From Dethiosulfovibrio faecalis (lineage in GTDB: Bacteria > Synergistota > Synergistia > Synergistales > Dethiosulfovibrionaceae), in assembly GCF_021568795.1 (NCBI RefSeq), contig NZ_JAKGUE010000010.1, positions 25,877 through 89,876 on the forward strand: 64,000 nt of DNA, in the 5' to 3' direction. A program made the position numbers and the translations under genes. This document shows, one piece after another, positions 34,541-42,859 of this stretch. The notes under the pieces are model-generated. The model was not told where the DNA came from. It did no database searches and saw nothing but the letters and a program-made list of their open reading frames with translations. The number at the start of each line of letters is the position of its first letter. The stretch's first letter is position 1.

Positions 34541-35675
34541 ACAGTTCCTCCAGATCCTCTCTCTCTAGCCTGACCGGGTTGGTCACCATACAGGGGTCGT
34601 CGAAGGCATATGAAGCCAACAGGGGAATCTGATCCTCCGTCACGCCTCTGGCCCTTAGACCACCGGATATCCCGGAGGATTCCCTAAGGTCGTTAATGGC
34701 CCTAACCAATCTAACCCGGACCTCGTCGTCGGAGAGACCGTCCACCGGAATCGATATCCTCCGGGCCAACTCTCTATACCTGGAGGGAGCGCCGTGGAAA
34801 TTACGGTCCACCACGGTGGACAGCAACAAGGCGTTGCACTCTCCGTGGGGCAGGTCCAGATAACCGCCCAATGCGTGAGCCATGGCGTGAACCGCTCCCA
34901 AGCTGGCGTTGGAGAAGGCCAGACCTGCTTCCAGACTGGCCATCATTATCTCCCGTCGATCCGAGTCCTCCTCCAGCGCCTTGAACAGATTCTGAGATAT
35001 GAGTTCGACGGCGGAAAGAGCGTAGAGATCGGATATAGCCGAACTGCCGGTCGACACATAAGCCTCGAAAGCATGAGTCAATGCGTCCAAGGTGGTACAG
35101 GCAGTGAGATAACAGTCCATGGTTGAAAGGGTGTGATAGTCCACCAGAGCCATGTCGGGAACGATAGCCTTGCTTATTATCGCTACCTTTACCCCTCTGT
35201 TCTCGTCGTTTACTATCGCAAACTGAGAGACATCGGCGGAACTGCCTCCGGTGGTTGGGATACAGATCAGAGGAGGCATGGGCACGGCTACCTTGTCTAT
35301 CCCCTTAAAATCGAGGATATGTCCGCCGTTGGACACCACTATCCCGATACCCTTTGCGCTGTCCATGGGACTTCCACCGCCTACCGCGACCAAACCGTCG
35401 CACTCACCTTCGATGTATGAGTCCACGCCTTTCATGATCTGAGTCGATCTCGGATTGGAGTTTATGTCGGAAAAAATCCGCCACTCGACGCCCTCCCTAT
35501 CGAGGGATTCCCAGGCTCTTCGAACCCAATCAGTGGACAGTACCCCCTGATCGGTCACCAACAGGACCCTGTTCAAACCGAGGTTGGCGGCACATGATCC
35601 GACCAGATCCACCGCCCCCGGACCGAATACCACCTCCGGCATAACGAACCTTCTGAGCTCGTCGAAACGTTCCAT
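34524..35675 (-). CDS. Iron-type alcohol dehydrogenase homologue, ErcA-like
   Basis: A 383-residue group III (iron-containing) alcohol dehydrogenase fold. NAD-binding AVGGGSPMDSAKG is present. The metal ligands are visible: Asp and His in TTLDALTHAFEAY, His in GAVHAMAHALGG and His in LPHGECNA. Length and the GGSSADVSQFAIV segment resemble ErcA, the dehydrogenase-like protein that works with the ErcS kinase in Pseudomonas ethanol signalling. The gene begins an operon with a kinase and two receivers, which favours a signalling role. It may also be an ordinary catabolic dehydrogenase. A nine-G tract sits in its ribosome site region. Confidence 0.85.
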   Translation of the reverse strand: MERFDELRRFVMPEVVFGPGAVDLVGSCAANLGLNRVLLVTDQGVLSTDWVRRAWESLDREGVEWRIFSDINSNPRSTQIMKGVDSYIEGECDGLVAVGGGSPMDSAKGIGIVVSNGGHILDFKGIDKVAVPMPPLICIPTTGGSSADVSQFAIVNDENRGVKVAIISKAIVPDMALVDYHTLSTMDCYLTACTTLDALTHAFEAYVSTGSSAISDLYALSAVELISQNLFKALEEDSDRREIMMASLEAGLAFSNASLGAVHAMAHALGGYLDLPHGECNALLLSTVVDRNFHGAPSRYRELARRISIPVDGLSDDEVRVRLVRAINDLRESSGISGGLRARGVTEDQIPLLASYAFDDPCMVTNPVRLEREDLEELYVRAL

Positions 35676-35726
35676 ATATCCCCCCCCCTTTATAGTACTG
35701 TACCCTATTTTCCATCTATTTGAAAA

Positions 35727-35761
35727 GGGGGCGACGAGCGGATAATCCGCCCGTCGCCCCC
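35727..35761 (-). terminator. Intrinsic terminator after DUF5320 gene
   Basis: A 10-bp G+C-rich outer stem (GGGGGCGACG / CGTCGCCCCC) with an inner GCGGA / TCCGC stem, followed on the minus strand by four T. It separates the DUF5320 gene from the ErcA-like operon. Confidence 0.88.
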
Positions 35762-35785
35762 TCTTGCGACACAGATCTATTCAGG

Positions 35786-36040
35786 TTACTCTTCGCCTTT
35801 TTCCTCGATTAGCCGGTCTATCTTCTCCTCCAAAAGAGCGATTCTGCGAGACATATCGCCCTCCTGGTTCCCGACGACTCCGGGATCGATAAAACCGAAA
35901 CAACGCCCGAAGCCTCTCCCGAAACCACGTCCTCGGCCAAAACCCGCACCGCGACCTGCGACTCCGGAGACGCAACCTCCCAGACCCCTTCCGGTTCCGG
36001 GACCTCCTCCGAGAGGACCAGTGGCATCTCTACCAGGCAT
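35786..36040 (-). CDS. DUF5320-family small glycine/arginine-rich protein
   Basis: An 84-residue protein. It opens PGRDATGPLGGGPGTGRGLGGC, followed by a Gly/Arg/Phe-rich middle (RGRGFGRGFGRCFGF) and a C-terminal coiled coil of about 20 residues (IALLEEKIDRLIEEK). This layout is typical of DUF5320, which in anaerobes often sits near iron-sulphur or NifX/NifB-like genes. Two Cys are present. The ATG at 36040 has GGAGG 7 bases upstream. A Fur-box-like site lies immediately upstream, suggesting iron control. Function unknown. Confidence 0.82.
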   Translation of the reverse strand: MPGRDATGPLGGGPGTGRGLGGCVSGVAGRGAGFGRGRGFGRGFGRCFGFIDPGVVGNQEGDMSRRIALLEEKIDRLIEEKGEE

Positions 36041-36053
36041 ATCGACACCTCCT

Positions 36054-36072
36054 AAAAATGATTTTCATTATC
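36054..36072 (-). promoter_or_regulatory. Candidate Fur box upstream of DUF5320 gene
   Basis: The minus strand reads GATAATGAAAATCATTTTT, matching the consensus GATAATGATAATCATTATC at 15 of 19 positions by my count. It ends 14 bases before the DUF5320 start codon. A Fur-family repressor there would link the gene to iron status. Binding is not shown. Confidence 0.55.
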
Positions 36073-36115
36073 ATCTTAGTAGTCTTATCTCTCCCTGTCA
36101 AGTCCCACCGAGAGA

Positions 36116-37510
36116 CTAGAAGGACAAAAGCCAAAGTATCGATAGACCGGAGAGAATCGCGGCGGCCAGATAGAACCTAAGCCTTCCGCAATGGAGTTTT
36201 CTCATAAAAGAAAGAGAGTCTAAACACAGAGAACTTAAACGTGGAAGAAAGTCCTCTACATCGGGGAAATGTCCGTCTCCAGGGGAAAATACCCCGGGGA
36301 AAGTGGCGAAGATGGCAGAACCTACGATTATCGGACATGACGCCGACAGCGCTTTTTCCAACGTCCACAACGAGGGGCTGTCTGCCGGAAAAAACGGGAG
36401 CCAACGATGGAAGAAGCCTACTCCCAAAGTGGCGACCGCCATCGCGACCATGACCTTGAACCTTCTCGAACTCGGTTTCCCCACCAAAGGAGCCCGAGAC
36501 ACCCCGGAACGGGCGGTACGAAGGTAACCGTATATGCCGAACTTACAGAAGGACAGGACTGTCCCAACCCCGGCTATCTGTAGAGACCACATTACCGCAG
36601 GATAGTCGCCCAAGGAAAGCTTTATAAGGGATTTAGACACATATCCGCTGGTCCCGGGAAATCCGGCTATGGAAGTAGCCCCCACCAGGAACAGAGCGAA
36701 TAAAAGCGGAACCTCCCTCGCAGCCGTCCCGAGGTAGCGGAGATCTCTGGTCCCGTAGGAGTCCTCCAGTCCTCCGGCAGTGAGGAAGAGCAACCCCTTG
36801 AAAAGGCAATGGGACACCAGATGGGCCATGGCGGCGGCTCGGCCCAGAGCCGTACCGCTGCCGATGGCGGCCACTATAAAACCCAACTGACTCATGGTGT
36901 GATAGGCCAAAAGCCTCTTTCCGTCGTGCTGCATGAGGGCCTGAAAGACCCCATAGAGGGCCATGACGGCACCGATACATAAAAGAGAAACCGAAGGCCC
37001 CTCTGCAGCTCGGAGAAGACCGTAGATCCCCATCTTGACCACGTAGCCGGAAAGGACGGCGCTGACCTCGGCGGAGGCTCTACCGTGGGCGATCGGAAGC
37101 CAAAAATGAAGTATCGGGAGGGCGGCCTTGAAACCGAGCGCCAACACGAACAGAGGAAACAGGCCGCTGGGGACCGGTCCCATCGGAAGTATCGGCCCTC
37201 CTGCCGAACCTATTGCCACAGCCAGCAACAACAGAGCCCCGCCGATAAGCTGTGAATATAGATATATCCAGGCGGCCGGTCTGTCCTTCTTCCCGATCAT
37301 GGCGGCCAGGGCAAATGACGAAAGCTCCATGAAAAAGATAAAGACCAACCAATCGGAGGCAACCGCTGAGAGGCAGGCAAAGAGACAGAAACACCAAGGG
37401 GCCCACCTCTGAGCTGGGGTCTTCCAGTTACCGTAGGCATAGGAACAGCCGGTCATGAACAAAGCCAGGACTATCATTACGGACGAAAGGGGATCGACAC
37501 TAAACGACAT
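36116..37510 (-). CDS. MrpD/NuoM-family antiporter subunit, third copy
   Basis: A polytopic membrane protein of about 464 residues with the Proton_antipo_M domain. The ion-translocation residues are visible: Glu in FMELSSFALA, Lys in GFKAALPILHFWLP, Lys in VKMGIYG and HDGKRLLAYH, and His/Lys in HLVSHCLFKG. It is most similar within the window to the second copy just upstream, with matching N-termini and conserved loops, so the two look like a tandem duplication. ATG 37510 is chosen over a GTG two codons earlier by ribosome-site spacing. It is the last gene of the operon. Confidence 0.88.
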   Translation of the reverse strand: MSFSVDPLSSVMIVLALFMTGCSYAYGNWKTPAQRWAPWCFCLFACLSAVASDWLVFIFFMELSSFALAAMIGKKDRPAAWIYLYSQLIGGALLLLAVAIGSAGGPILPMGPVPSGLFPLFVLALGFKAALPILHFWLPIAHGRASAEVSAVLSGYVVKMGIYGLLRAAEGPSVSLLCIGAVMALYGVFQALMQHDGKRLLAYHTMSQLGFIVAAIGSGTALGRAAAMAHLVSHCLFKGLLFLTAGGLEDSYGTRDLRYLGTAAREVPLLFALFLVGATSIAGFPGTSGYVSKSLIKLSLGDYPAVMWSLQIAGVGTVLSFCKFGIYGYLRTARSGVSRAPLVGKPSSRRFKVMVAMAVATLGVGFFHRWLPFFPADSPSLWTLEKALSASCPIIVGSAIFATFPGVFSPGDGHFPDVEDFLPRLSSLCLDSLSFMRKLHCGRLRFYLAAAILSGLSILWLLSF

Positions 37511-37529
37511 ATACACCAGCTCCCCGTCC

Positions 37530-38876
37530 TCAGATTCCCATAGCTACCATCAAAAAGACGGCCACGACCGCGAGATAGAAAAGATACCTCGTCAGGTTGC
37601 CCGAATGGGCCTCTAAGATGCGATTAGCTATCGTCATAGAAAGACTTCTCAAAAGAGGAAGAAGGTCGTCTACGTCCAGGGGACTATATGCCGGGACGAA
37701 AGGCCGGGGAACAAGGCAGAATAACACGACGGCGATCACAAGGGACTTTAACGGATAAAGGGAGAGCTCCGCCGATCCGAAGGGGGGGAACACACCTACT
37801 GCCAAGATGGCGACGCAGAACAGGGAGAGAGCACCGACGACGCCTTTTTCCGGAGAAACGGACGGAGGTGTTGGAAAATTCCTCTTGAAGGGGCGGAGAA
37901 AAGCATAGTACCCCAGTTTACACAAAGACAGGACCGTTCCCAATCCGGCGAGGAAAAGGCACGCCTCTACGAAAGGGGACCCTTCCACCCCAGCCTTGAC
38001 CATGGATTTCCCCCATCCCCCGGCGGTCAAAGGAGCCCCCGCCAGGGAAAGGGCTCCTACCGCGAAAAACGGGAAAAGCCAAGGAAGATCCTTCATGCCC
38101 CGCCCAAGCTCCGCCAGATCCCTGGTGCCGTATCTTTTCTCTATCTCCCCTACAGATAGAAAGAGAAGTCCCTTGCTCAGGGCATGACCTAAAACGAGAG
38201 CCACGCAGCCGCATCTTCCCAGATCGGTTCCGGCCGCCAGAGACGACACCATAAACCCCAGTTGTCCCATGGTGCTGTATGCCAACAGCCTCTTGGCATC
38301 CCTCTGAATTACTCCCTGAAGGGCTCCATAAAGGGCCATAAAGACCCCGGCGAAAAGCAACCAGGGAGACGGCCCCAGAGACATGCGAACCATGCCGTAT
38401 ATTCCCATCTTGACGGCATAACCTGACAGCAGGACGCTAGCCTCGACAGGAGCCTTGCTGTGGGTTCTCGGAAGCCAGAAATGAAGCAGGGGCAAAGCCG
38501 CCTTGATTCCCAGGGCCACATAGAACAGAGGCACCAGAGAAGACGGAACCGGGCCTATCGACAGTAACCCACCGTCTGAAGGGTTTCCCATGGCGGAAGC
38601 CATGAGAAGCAAGCCCCCTCCGAGAAGCTGAGAGTACAGATAGAAACGAGCGGTAGGACGGTCTTTTTTCCCCACCATAAAGGCCAATACTATAGAGGAC
38701 AGCTCTACCCACACGGTAAAGGAAAACCACGAGGAGGCCAAAGCGGCTAGGCAGGCGAAAAGACAGAACAGACACGGCATAGGAGACCTCCGCCTGACGT
38801 ACAGGTCTATGCAGAGGGTCATGAAAACCGCGAGAGCGATCATAAGACACGAAAGCCTGTCGGGAAAGGGGATCAC
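37530..38876 (-). CDS. MrpD/NuoM-family antiporter subunit, second copy
   Basis: A 448-residue polytopic membrane protein. The start is GTG 38876, overlapping the upstream TGA as GTGA. It aligns with the N-terminus of the next copy (PDRLSCLMIALAVF against VDPLSSVMIVLALF), while a much longer upstream frame runs through the first copy and is not real. Conserved charged residues are in VELSSIVLA, GIKAALPLLHFWLP, RDAKRLLAYSTMGQLGF and GHALSKGLLFLS. It supplies a second predicted proton channel to the complex. Confidence 0.88.
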   Translation of the reverse strand: MIPFPDRLSCLMIALAVFMTLCIDLYVRRRSPMPCLFCLFACLAALASSWFSFTVWVELSSIVLAFMVGKKDRPTARFYLYSQLLGGGLLLMASAMGNPSDGGLLSIGPVPSSLVPLFYVALGIKAALPLLHFWLPRTHSKAPVEASVLLSGYAVKMGIYGMVRMSLGPSPWLLFAGVFMALYGALQGVIQRDAKRLLAYSTMGQLGFMVSSLAAGTDLGRCGCVALVLGHALSKGLLFLSVGEIEKRYGTRDLAELGRGMKDLPWLFPFFAVGALSLAGAPLTAGGWGKSMVKAGVEGSPFVEACLFLAGLGTVLSLCKLGYYAFLRPFKRNFPTPPSVSPEKGVVGALSLFCVAILAVGVFPPFGSAELSLYPLKSLVIAVVLFCLVPRPFVPAYSPLDVDDLLPLLRSLSMTIANRILEAHSGNLTRYLFYLAVVAVFLMVAMGI

Positions 38877-40336
38877 GGCGACACCACATTTCGATAAAGG
38901 TCGCCGCTCATTCCGTAAATCCCTATATCGCCGAGGAAATCCCTGAACCAGGGGATAAGAGGGATTACGGCCAGGGCAAGGCAGAGGATCGACAGGAACA
39001 ATACAGCTCTGAAGGTAACGGGATGAGGCCTTCTGTGGGCGGGGGGCTCGTCGGAAAAGGAGAAAAAGGCCCTGGCTATCCTGAGATAATAGGCGGCTGA
39101 GACGACAGTGCCTCCTACCAAAGCCACGGAAGGAACTATGTATCCCGCCTCCGAGATCGCCCTCAGCAGGTACCACTTGCTGAAAAAGCCGCTGAAAGGA
39201 GGAATTCCCGCCAGGGAAGCTGCGAGAAAACAGAAGAGCAGCACGAACAGAGGCCTATGGAAGAAAAGCCCTCTCATCTCGGTTATTTTTCTGGTTCCTC
39301 TATCCTCCACTAAAACTCCAGCCACCAGGAAAAGCCCCATCTTCGAGGCCATATGGACGAAGCTGTGAAGGATCGCAGCACTCATCCCCAGTGCCGAACC
39401 ACACCCGATGCCTACCAATATGGTACCTACCTGGGCGACGGTAGAATAGGCCAATAGACGTTTGACGTCCTCCTGTTGGAAGGCCATCAGATGCCCCAAA
39501 ATAACCGACAGAGTTCCGAACGCCATCATGACAGGCATAATACCTATGCCGGCATCCATAAACAGCAGATAGGACAGCCGGATCATCCCGTAGAGAGACA
39601 CCTTCACCAGCACCCCGGAGAGAAGCGCGCTCACCGAGGTCTGAGCGGACGAATGGGCATCGGGAAGCCAGAAATGGGTCGGCACAGTTCCACTCTTCAC
39701 GAACAGCCCCGTAAAGATACATCCCGCTATGACGGTCAAGGTAGCCGACGGCACAGAAAGAAGTAGCAAGGATAGGGCCGCCATATTCAGTTGCCCCGTA
39801 GCCATGAACGAGTAGGCTATGCCCAAAAGCAAAAAAAGAGCTCCCACCGTTCCGAGAATAAGATATTTCAGACTGGCCTCCACCGCTCGCCAGAATCTGG
39901 GAGGGTAGGAGACCATAAGGTAGGCGGCGACGGAGAATATCTCGAAGAAGACGAAGAGATTGAAGAGATCCCCTGTCAGCAGGATGCCATTTACCGACGC
40001 CCAGGAGAGGAAGAAGATCACGTAGAAACGCCAGGGGGAGAGACCAAAATGCTCGGTAGAGACCGCCAGAGAGAGAGGGAAACCGATGGCGCCCAAGGTC
40101 AGAAAAGCCCCGGAGATCCGATCCACCACCAGGGATATCCCGAGCTCTGGCCCCCATCCTCCCAACGTGATGGACAGCCCGCTCCAGCCCGACATGGCCA
40201 CGAACAAAGACACCAGGGATGAAACCGCCCCTATGGAGACGGTAAAGGCCGGAACCGCCTTTTTCCTGAAGATGGAAAGCAAAGGGAGCAGAAAACCGGC
40301 ACAAAGAGGCGCCAGAATGGCCCATACCGGGCTCAT
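38873..40336 (-). CDS. mnhD: Na+/H+ antiporter subunit D (MrpD/MnhD)
   Basis: A 487-residue polytopic membrane protein with the full Proton_antipo_M domain and a typical MrpD N-terminus (WAILAPLCAGFLLPLLSIF and LVVDRISGAFLTL). Key residues are Glu in FEIFSVAAYLMVSY, Lys in VKSGTVPTHFWLPDAHS, Lys in EDVKRLLAYSTVAQVG, and His/Lys in HSFVHMASKMGLFL. Of the three D-type proteins it is nearest to canonical MrpD and directly follows mnhC with a 4-base overlap, as in Mrp operons. Confidence 0.92.
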   Translation of the reverse strand: MSPVWAILAPLCAGFLLPLLSIFRKKAVPAFTVSIGAVSSLVSLFVAMSGWSGLSITLGGWGPELGISLVVDRISGAFLTLGAIGFPLSLAVSTEHFGLSPWRFYVIFFLSWASVNGILLTGDLFNLFVFFEIFSVAAYLMVSYPPRFWRAVEASLKYLILGTVGALFLLLGIAYSFMATGQLNMAALSLLLLSVPSATLTVIAGCIFTGLFVKSGTVPTHFWLPDAHSSAQTSVSALLSGVLVKVSLYGMIRLSYLLFMDAGIGIMPVMMAFGTLSVILGHLMAFQQEDVKRLLAYSTVAQVGTILVGIGCGSALGMSAAILHSFVHMASKMGLFLVAGVLVEDRGTRKITEMRGLFFHRPLFVLLFCFLAASLAGIPPFSGFFSKWYLLRAISEAGYIVPSVALVGGTVVSAAYYLRIARAFFSFSDEPPAHRRPHPVTFRAVLFLSILCLALAVIPLIPWFRDFLGDIGIYGMSGDLYRNVVSP

Positions 40337-40677
40337 CCTCTCAATCCCCTTATCTTGTCTATGTCCACGGTCCCGTAGTGCCTGTGGATCTTTATGATAA
40401 AGGCCAGGGCCAAGGCGACGTCGCTAGCCCCTATAACGATGGCGGTCAAGGTGAAGGAATGAGGAAGAGGATTGACAGAACCTCCGGGCCCCAGAGGCAG
40501 AAGAGGAGCGCCCCCGCCGGGGACGAACCCCGAGGTCACCATAAACAGCAAAACGCCCCCCTCCATCAGAGAGAGACCAACCACCGTCTTGAAAAGGTTT
40601 TTCTTGGTGACGATAGTGTAGACCCCGATACAGAATACGGCTATAGCCGATCCATATCCCAAAAACATCATTTCCAT
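40333..40677 (-). CDS. mnhC: Na+/H+ antiporter subunit C (MrpC/NuoK-like)
   Basis: A 114-residue protein with three membrane helices, homologous to NuoK. Signature segments are AIAVFCIGVYTIVTKKNLFKTVVGL and the second-half FTLTAIVIGASDVALALAFIIKI (split here around charged residues). ATG 40677 has GGAGG 9 bases upstream; an earlier frame start overlaps mnhB and is not used. It follows mnhB by 4 bases and overlaps mnhD by 4. Part of the Mrp/Mbh-type membrane complex. Confidence 0.92.
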   Translation of the reverse strand: MEMMFLGYGSAIAVFCIGVYTIVTKKNLFKTVVGLSLMEGGVLLFMVTSGFVPGGGAPLLPLGPGGSVNPLPHSFTLTAIVIGASDVALALAFIIKIHRHYGTVDIDKIRGLRG

Positions 40678-40681
40678 CCCA

Positions 40682-41416
40682 TCACACCTCCGGAGGAGGC
40701 CCCTCCACCGGGTCCTCCAGTATCTTGACCATGCTGTAGAAAAGGGTGGAAAGCCCGGCACCTACCTTCATGGCTATGGCCAAGTTCAAAAGAGGAATAG
40801 CTCCGGCGCTCGCAAGGCTTCCAAGGGAACCGGCGGGAAAACCGGCTCCGATATTGGAGAGAAAGCCGGCTCCCTGGGCCAGACCGAACAGCCCTACCAG
40901 GGTGAAGAGGAGGGCCCCCGACGACTCCAGGGTTTCCTTGGTCTTAGGGCTTATCCTGGAGGCCTCGAAGGAGGATCCGTAGACTATGCAGAACAGAATG
41001 GTGACCGTGGCAAAGACGGCACCGCCCTGAAATCCGCCTCCCGGTGTAAGATGGCCCATGATAACTATGGAAAAAGCGTAAAGCATCAGGAACGGGACGA
41101 CCAGTCCCAACCCCCTCTTGACTATAAAGGACAGCCCCCAGCCGGAACGGCGAAAACGACTTCGGGAAAACATCAAAGCGACTCCGCACACCGTGGTGTA
41201 TATCACCGTGGCCTCTCCCAAGGTATCGAATCCCCTGTAATCGAAGAGAATGGCGGAAACGATGTTCGACGCCCCGGTTTCACTCGCGGTGTTCGCCACG
41301 TAATGAGCGGCTGGGCCGTCCAATTCGCAACAGGAAAAAAAGAGTCCCCTCCAAAGCCACCATCCCAGGCAAATACACAGAGCCGCGGCGGGCAGTCGTG
41401 ACCGAAGGAGTCTCAT
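40682..41416 (-). CDS. mnhB: Na+/H+ antiporter subunit B with N-terminal MbhE-like segment
   Basis: A 244-residue membrane protein. The N-terminal about 85 residues (WWLWRGLFF; ILFDYRGFDTLGEATVIYTTVCG) match the MbhE-type segment, which in Mrp systems is the C-terminal end of MrpA. The rest is the MnhB domain (KRGLGLVVPFLMLYAFSIVIMGHLTPGGGFQGGA, a conserved Gly-rich loop). The gene therefore joins two parts that are separate in archaeal Mbh. It overlaps its DUF4040 neighbour by 4 bases. Confidence 0.88.
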   Translation of the reverse strand: MRLLRSRLPAAALCICLGWWLWRGLFFSCCELDGPAAHYVANTASETGASNIVSAILFDYRGFDTLGEATVIYTTVCGVALMFSRSRFRRSGWGLSFIVKRGLGLVVPFLMLYAFSIVIMGHLTPGGGFQGGAVFATVTILFCIVYGSSFEASRISPKTKETLESSGALLFTLVGLFGLAQGAGFLSNIGAGFPAGSLGSLASAGAIPLLNLAIAMKVGAGLSTLFYSMVKILEDPVEGPPPEV

Positions 41417-41679
41417 TTCAGATCGTCCTTCCTATCGAACTCCCGCCCCTTCTCGGTCTGGCTGTATGCGACCAAAAAAAGGGACGTCACGAGACCGGAG
41501 TTTATTATCGCCTGGGTCAAAGCAACGTCGGGAGCCCTGAAAAGGGCGAACAGTATGGCCAGCAAGACTCCGAAGACGGAAAGGGCTATGACCGAGCTCA
41601 GTATGTCCTCCGCCTCGGCCGCCACTATGGCGGTGAAGATCAAAAACGCACAGATAAAACCTACCAGATAGACGGTCAT
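41413..41679 (-). CDS. DUF4040 antiporter subunit (MbhD-like, MrpA C-terminal fragment)
   Basis: An 88-residue protein with about three membrane helices. The conserved core is SSVIALSVFGVLLAILFALF followed by RAPDVALTQAIINSGLVT. In Mrp antiporters this sequence is part of the C-terminus of MrpA; in Mbh complexes it is the free subunit MbhD, as here. It overlaps mnhG and mnhB by 4 bases each. Its presence without the NuoL-like N-terminal part of MrpA marks this as an Mbh-style antiporter module. Confidence 0.9.
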   Translation of the reverse strand: MTVYLVGFICAFLIFTAIVAAEAEDILSSVIALSVFGVLLAILFALFRAPDVALTQAIINSGLVTSLFLVAYSQTEKGREFDRKDDLK

Positions 41680-42017
41680 GTTCGATCCTCCATGGCCTCT
41701 CCGTACTCGTCCAACACCGTTCCGTAAGGGGCTATTCCGTGACGATAGCAGGCCCGAGAGATGGCATGGGACGCCAGTGGGTTGGTCGCCAGAAAAAAGA
41801 GGGCAATCAAAACGGACTTGACCGTGCCCTGCCAGGAAGGAGCTCTAACGGCCACCCCTATCAATATCAGCATAGCCCCTCCGGACAGAGCCTTAGTGCC
41901 GGCGTGAACCCTGGTGTATACGTCGGGAAAGCGGATCAACCCGACCACCGAGGCGAAGGCGAAAAACAGCCCCAGAGCCATCAGGAAGGAGGACAAAAGG
42001 CCGATGAAGACGCTCAT
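41676..42017 (-). CDS. mnhG: Na+/H+ antiporter subunit G
   Basis: A 113-residue protein with three membrane helices. It has the family core ASVVGLIRFPDVYTRVHAGTKALSGG and a conserved AHAISRACY-like end (HAISRACYRHGI). Overlaps with mnhF upstream and the DUF4040 gene downstream are 4 bases each. Required in Mrp complexes; no catalytic motif of its own. Confidence 0.92.
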   Translation of the reverse strand: MSVFIGLLSSFLMALGLFFAFASVVGLIRFPDVYTRVHAGTKALSGGAMLILIGVAVRAPSWQGTVKSVLIALFFLATNPLASHAISRACYRHGIAPYGTVLDEYGEAMEDRT

Positions 42018-42271
42018 AGATGTAGCTCCCCATGCTCGAAATATTTCGCCATAACCAGGACGTCCACGAAGGACAACACGGCGAAAGCCAGAGCCACGTC
42101 CAGAAAGACCATATCGTCGAATAGCAGATAGAGGACCGCCAGAAAGGTGGTCAATATAGTGGAGACCGTGTCCGCTGCGACTATTCGGTCCGGAACGGTA
42201 GGCCCCATGACGACCCTAGAAAACCCTGCTAAACCGGCGAAAAGCAACCCCCAAAGGACGATATAGATCAT
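42014..42271 (-). CDS. mnhF: Na+/H+ antiporter subunit F
   Basis: An 85-residue protein with three membrane helices and the MrpF core RVVMGPTVPDRIVAADTVSTI followed by DMVFLDVALAFAVLSFVDVL. In other Mrp systems this subunit has been linked to sodium binding or export. It overlaps mnhE and mnhG by 4 bases. Confidence 0.92.
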   Translation of the reverse strand: MIYIVLWGLLFAGLAGFSRVVMGPTVPDRIVAADTVSTILTTFLAVLYLLFDDMVFLDVALAFAVLSFVDVLVMAKYFEHGELHL

Positions 42272-42783
42272 GAGAACAACCTCCCTATTCTGGCCTCAAG
42301 ATCGGATATGTCGGACCTTACCGCCTCCGTCCCGAGCCCTCTGAGATCCAACACATGGACGAACAGGTCGTGCCTAGACATATCGGCATCCAACGTGAGG
42401 GTACCGGGAGTAAGGGTTATCAGATTGGCAAGAAAGACCAGGGAGGACTTATCCGGCACGTCGGAGTTCACCCTTATTATCCCGGAATGAAGATCTACCT
42501 TAGGGGCAAGGGCTAGGAGGGATACTTCCCAGGTAGCTTTCAGAAGATCCCACAGAAAACATGGAACAAAGCAGAGAAAAGCCATAAGTCGAGCGAAGCC
42601 GATACGGGGACTTTCGAGGCGTCCACCTTCGTGACGAGGAGAAAAGGTCCGCCATACCAGACGAAACACAGCCGTGCTTACCGCTATACCCACCGCGAGG
42701 AAACCAAAATCCAGACGACCGGTCAACGATATCCAAAGGACCATCAGAGAACACCAGAGGGCTCCAGCCTTGAAGAACGACAC
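42268..42783 (-). CDS. mnhE: Na+/H+ antiporter subunit E
   Basis: About 171 residues, first gene of the antiporter operon. Two N-terminal membrane helices (CSLMVLWISLTG and FLAVGIAVSTAVF) are followed by a soluble domain with LLKATWEVSLLAL and the conserved LANLITLTPGTLTLD. GTG 42783 is chosen, with GGAGG 9 bases upstream; a frame start at 42891 would add 36 residues not typical of the family. The upstream 240 bases have no gene and contain a possible structured leader. Confidence 0.9.
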   Translation of the reverse strand: MSFFKAGALWCSLMVLWISLTGRLDFGFLAVGIAVSTAVFRLVWRTFSPRHEGGRLESPRIGFARLMAFLCFVPCFLWDLLKATWEVSLLALAPKVDLHSGIIRVNSDVPDKSSLVFLANLITLTPGTLTLDADMSRHDLFVHVLDLRGLGTEAVRSDISDLEARIGRLFS

Positions 42784-42859
42784 GGCAAACCACCTCCCCT
42801 TTCGGGATAAGTCTAACAAAGACCGAGCGCCATAAAAAGCCTCTCTGTACAAAACTCCA

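Noticed and set aside
38877..39176. N-terminal extension of the second MrpD-like gene to 39176
   Set aside because: The extra 100 residues run through mnhD, are basic and not membrane-like, and the GTG at 38876 aligns with the start of the third copy.
39300..40325. Long minus-strand frame of 341 codons over mnhD
   Set aside because: It lies wholly inside mnhD in another frame, is Arg/Ser/Gly-rich, lacks membrane helices and is contradicted by the intact antiporter motifs in the mnhD frame.
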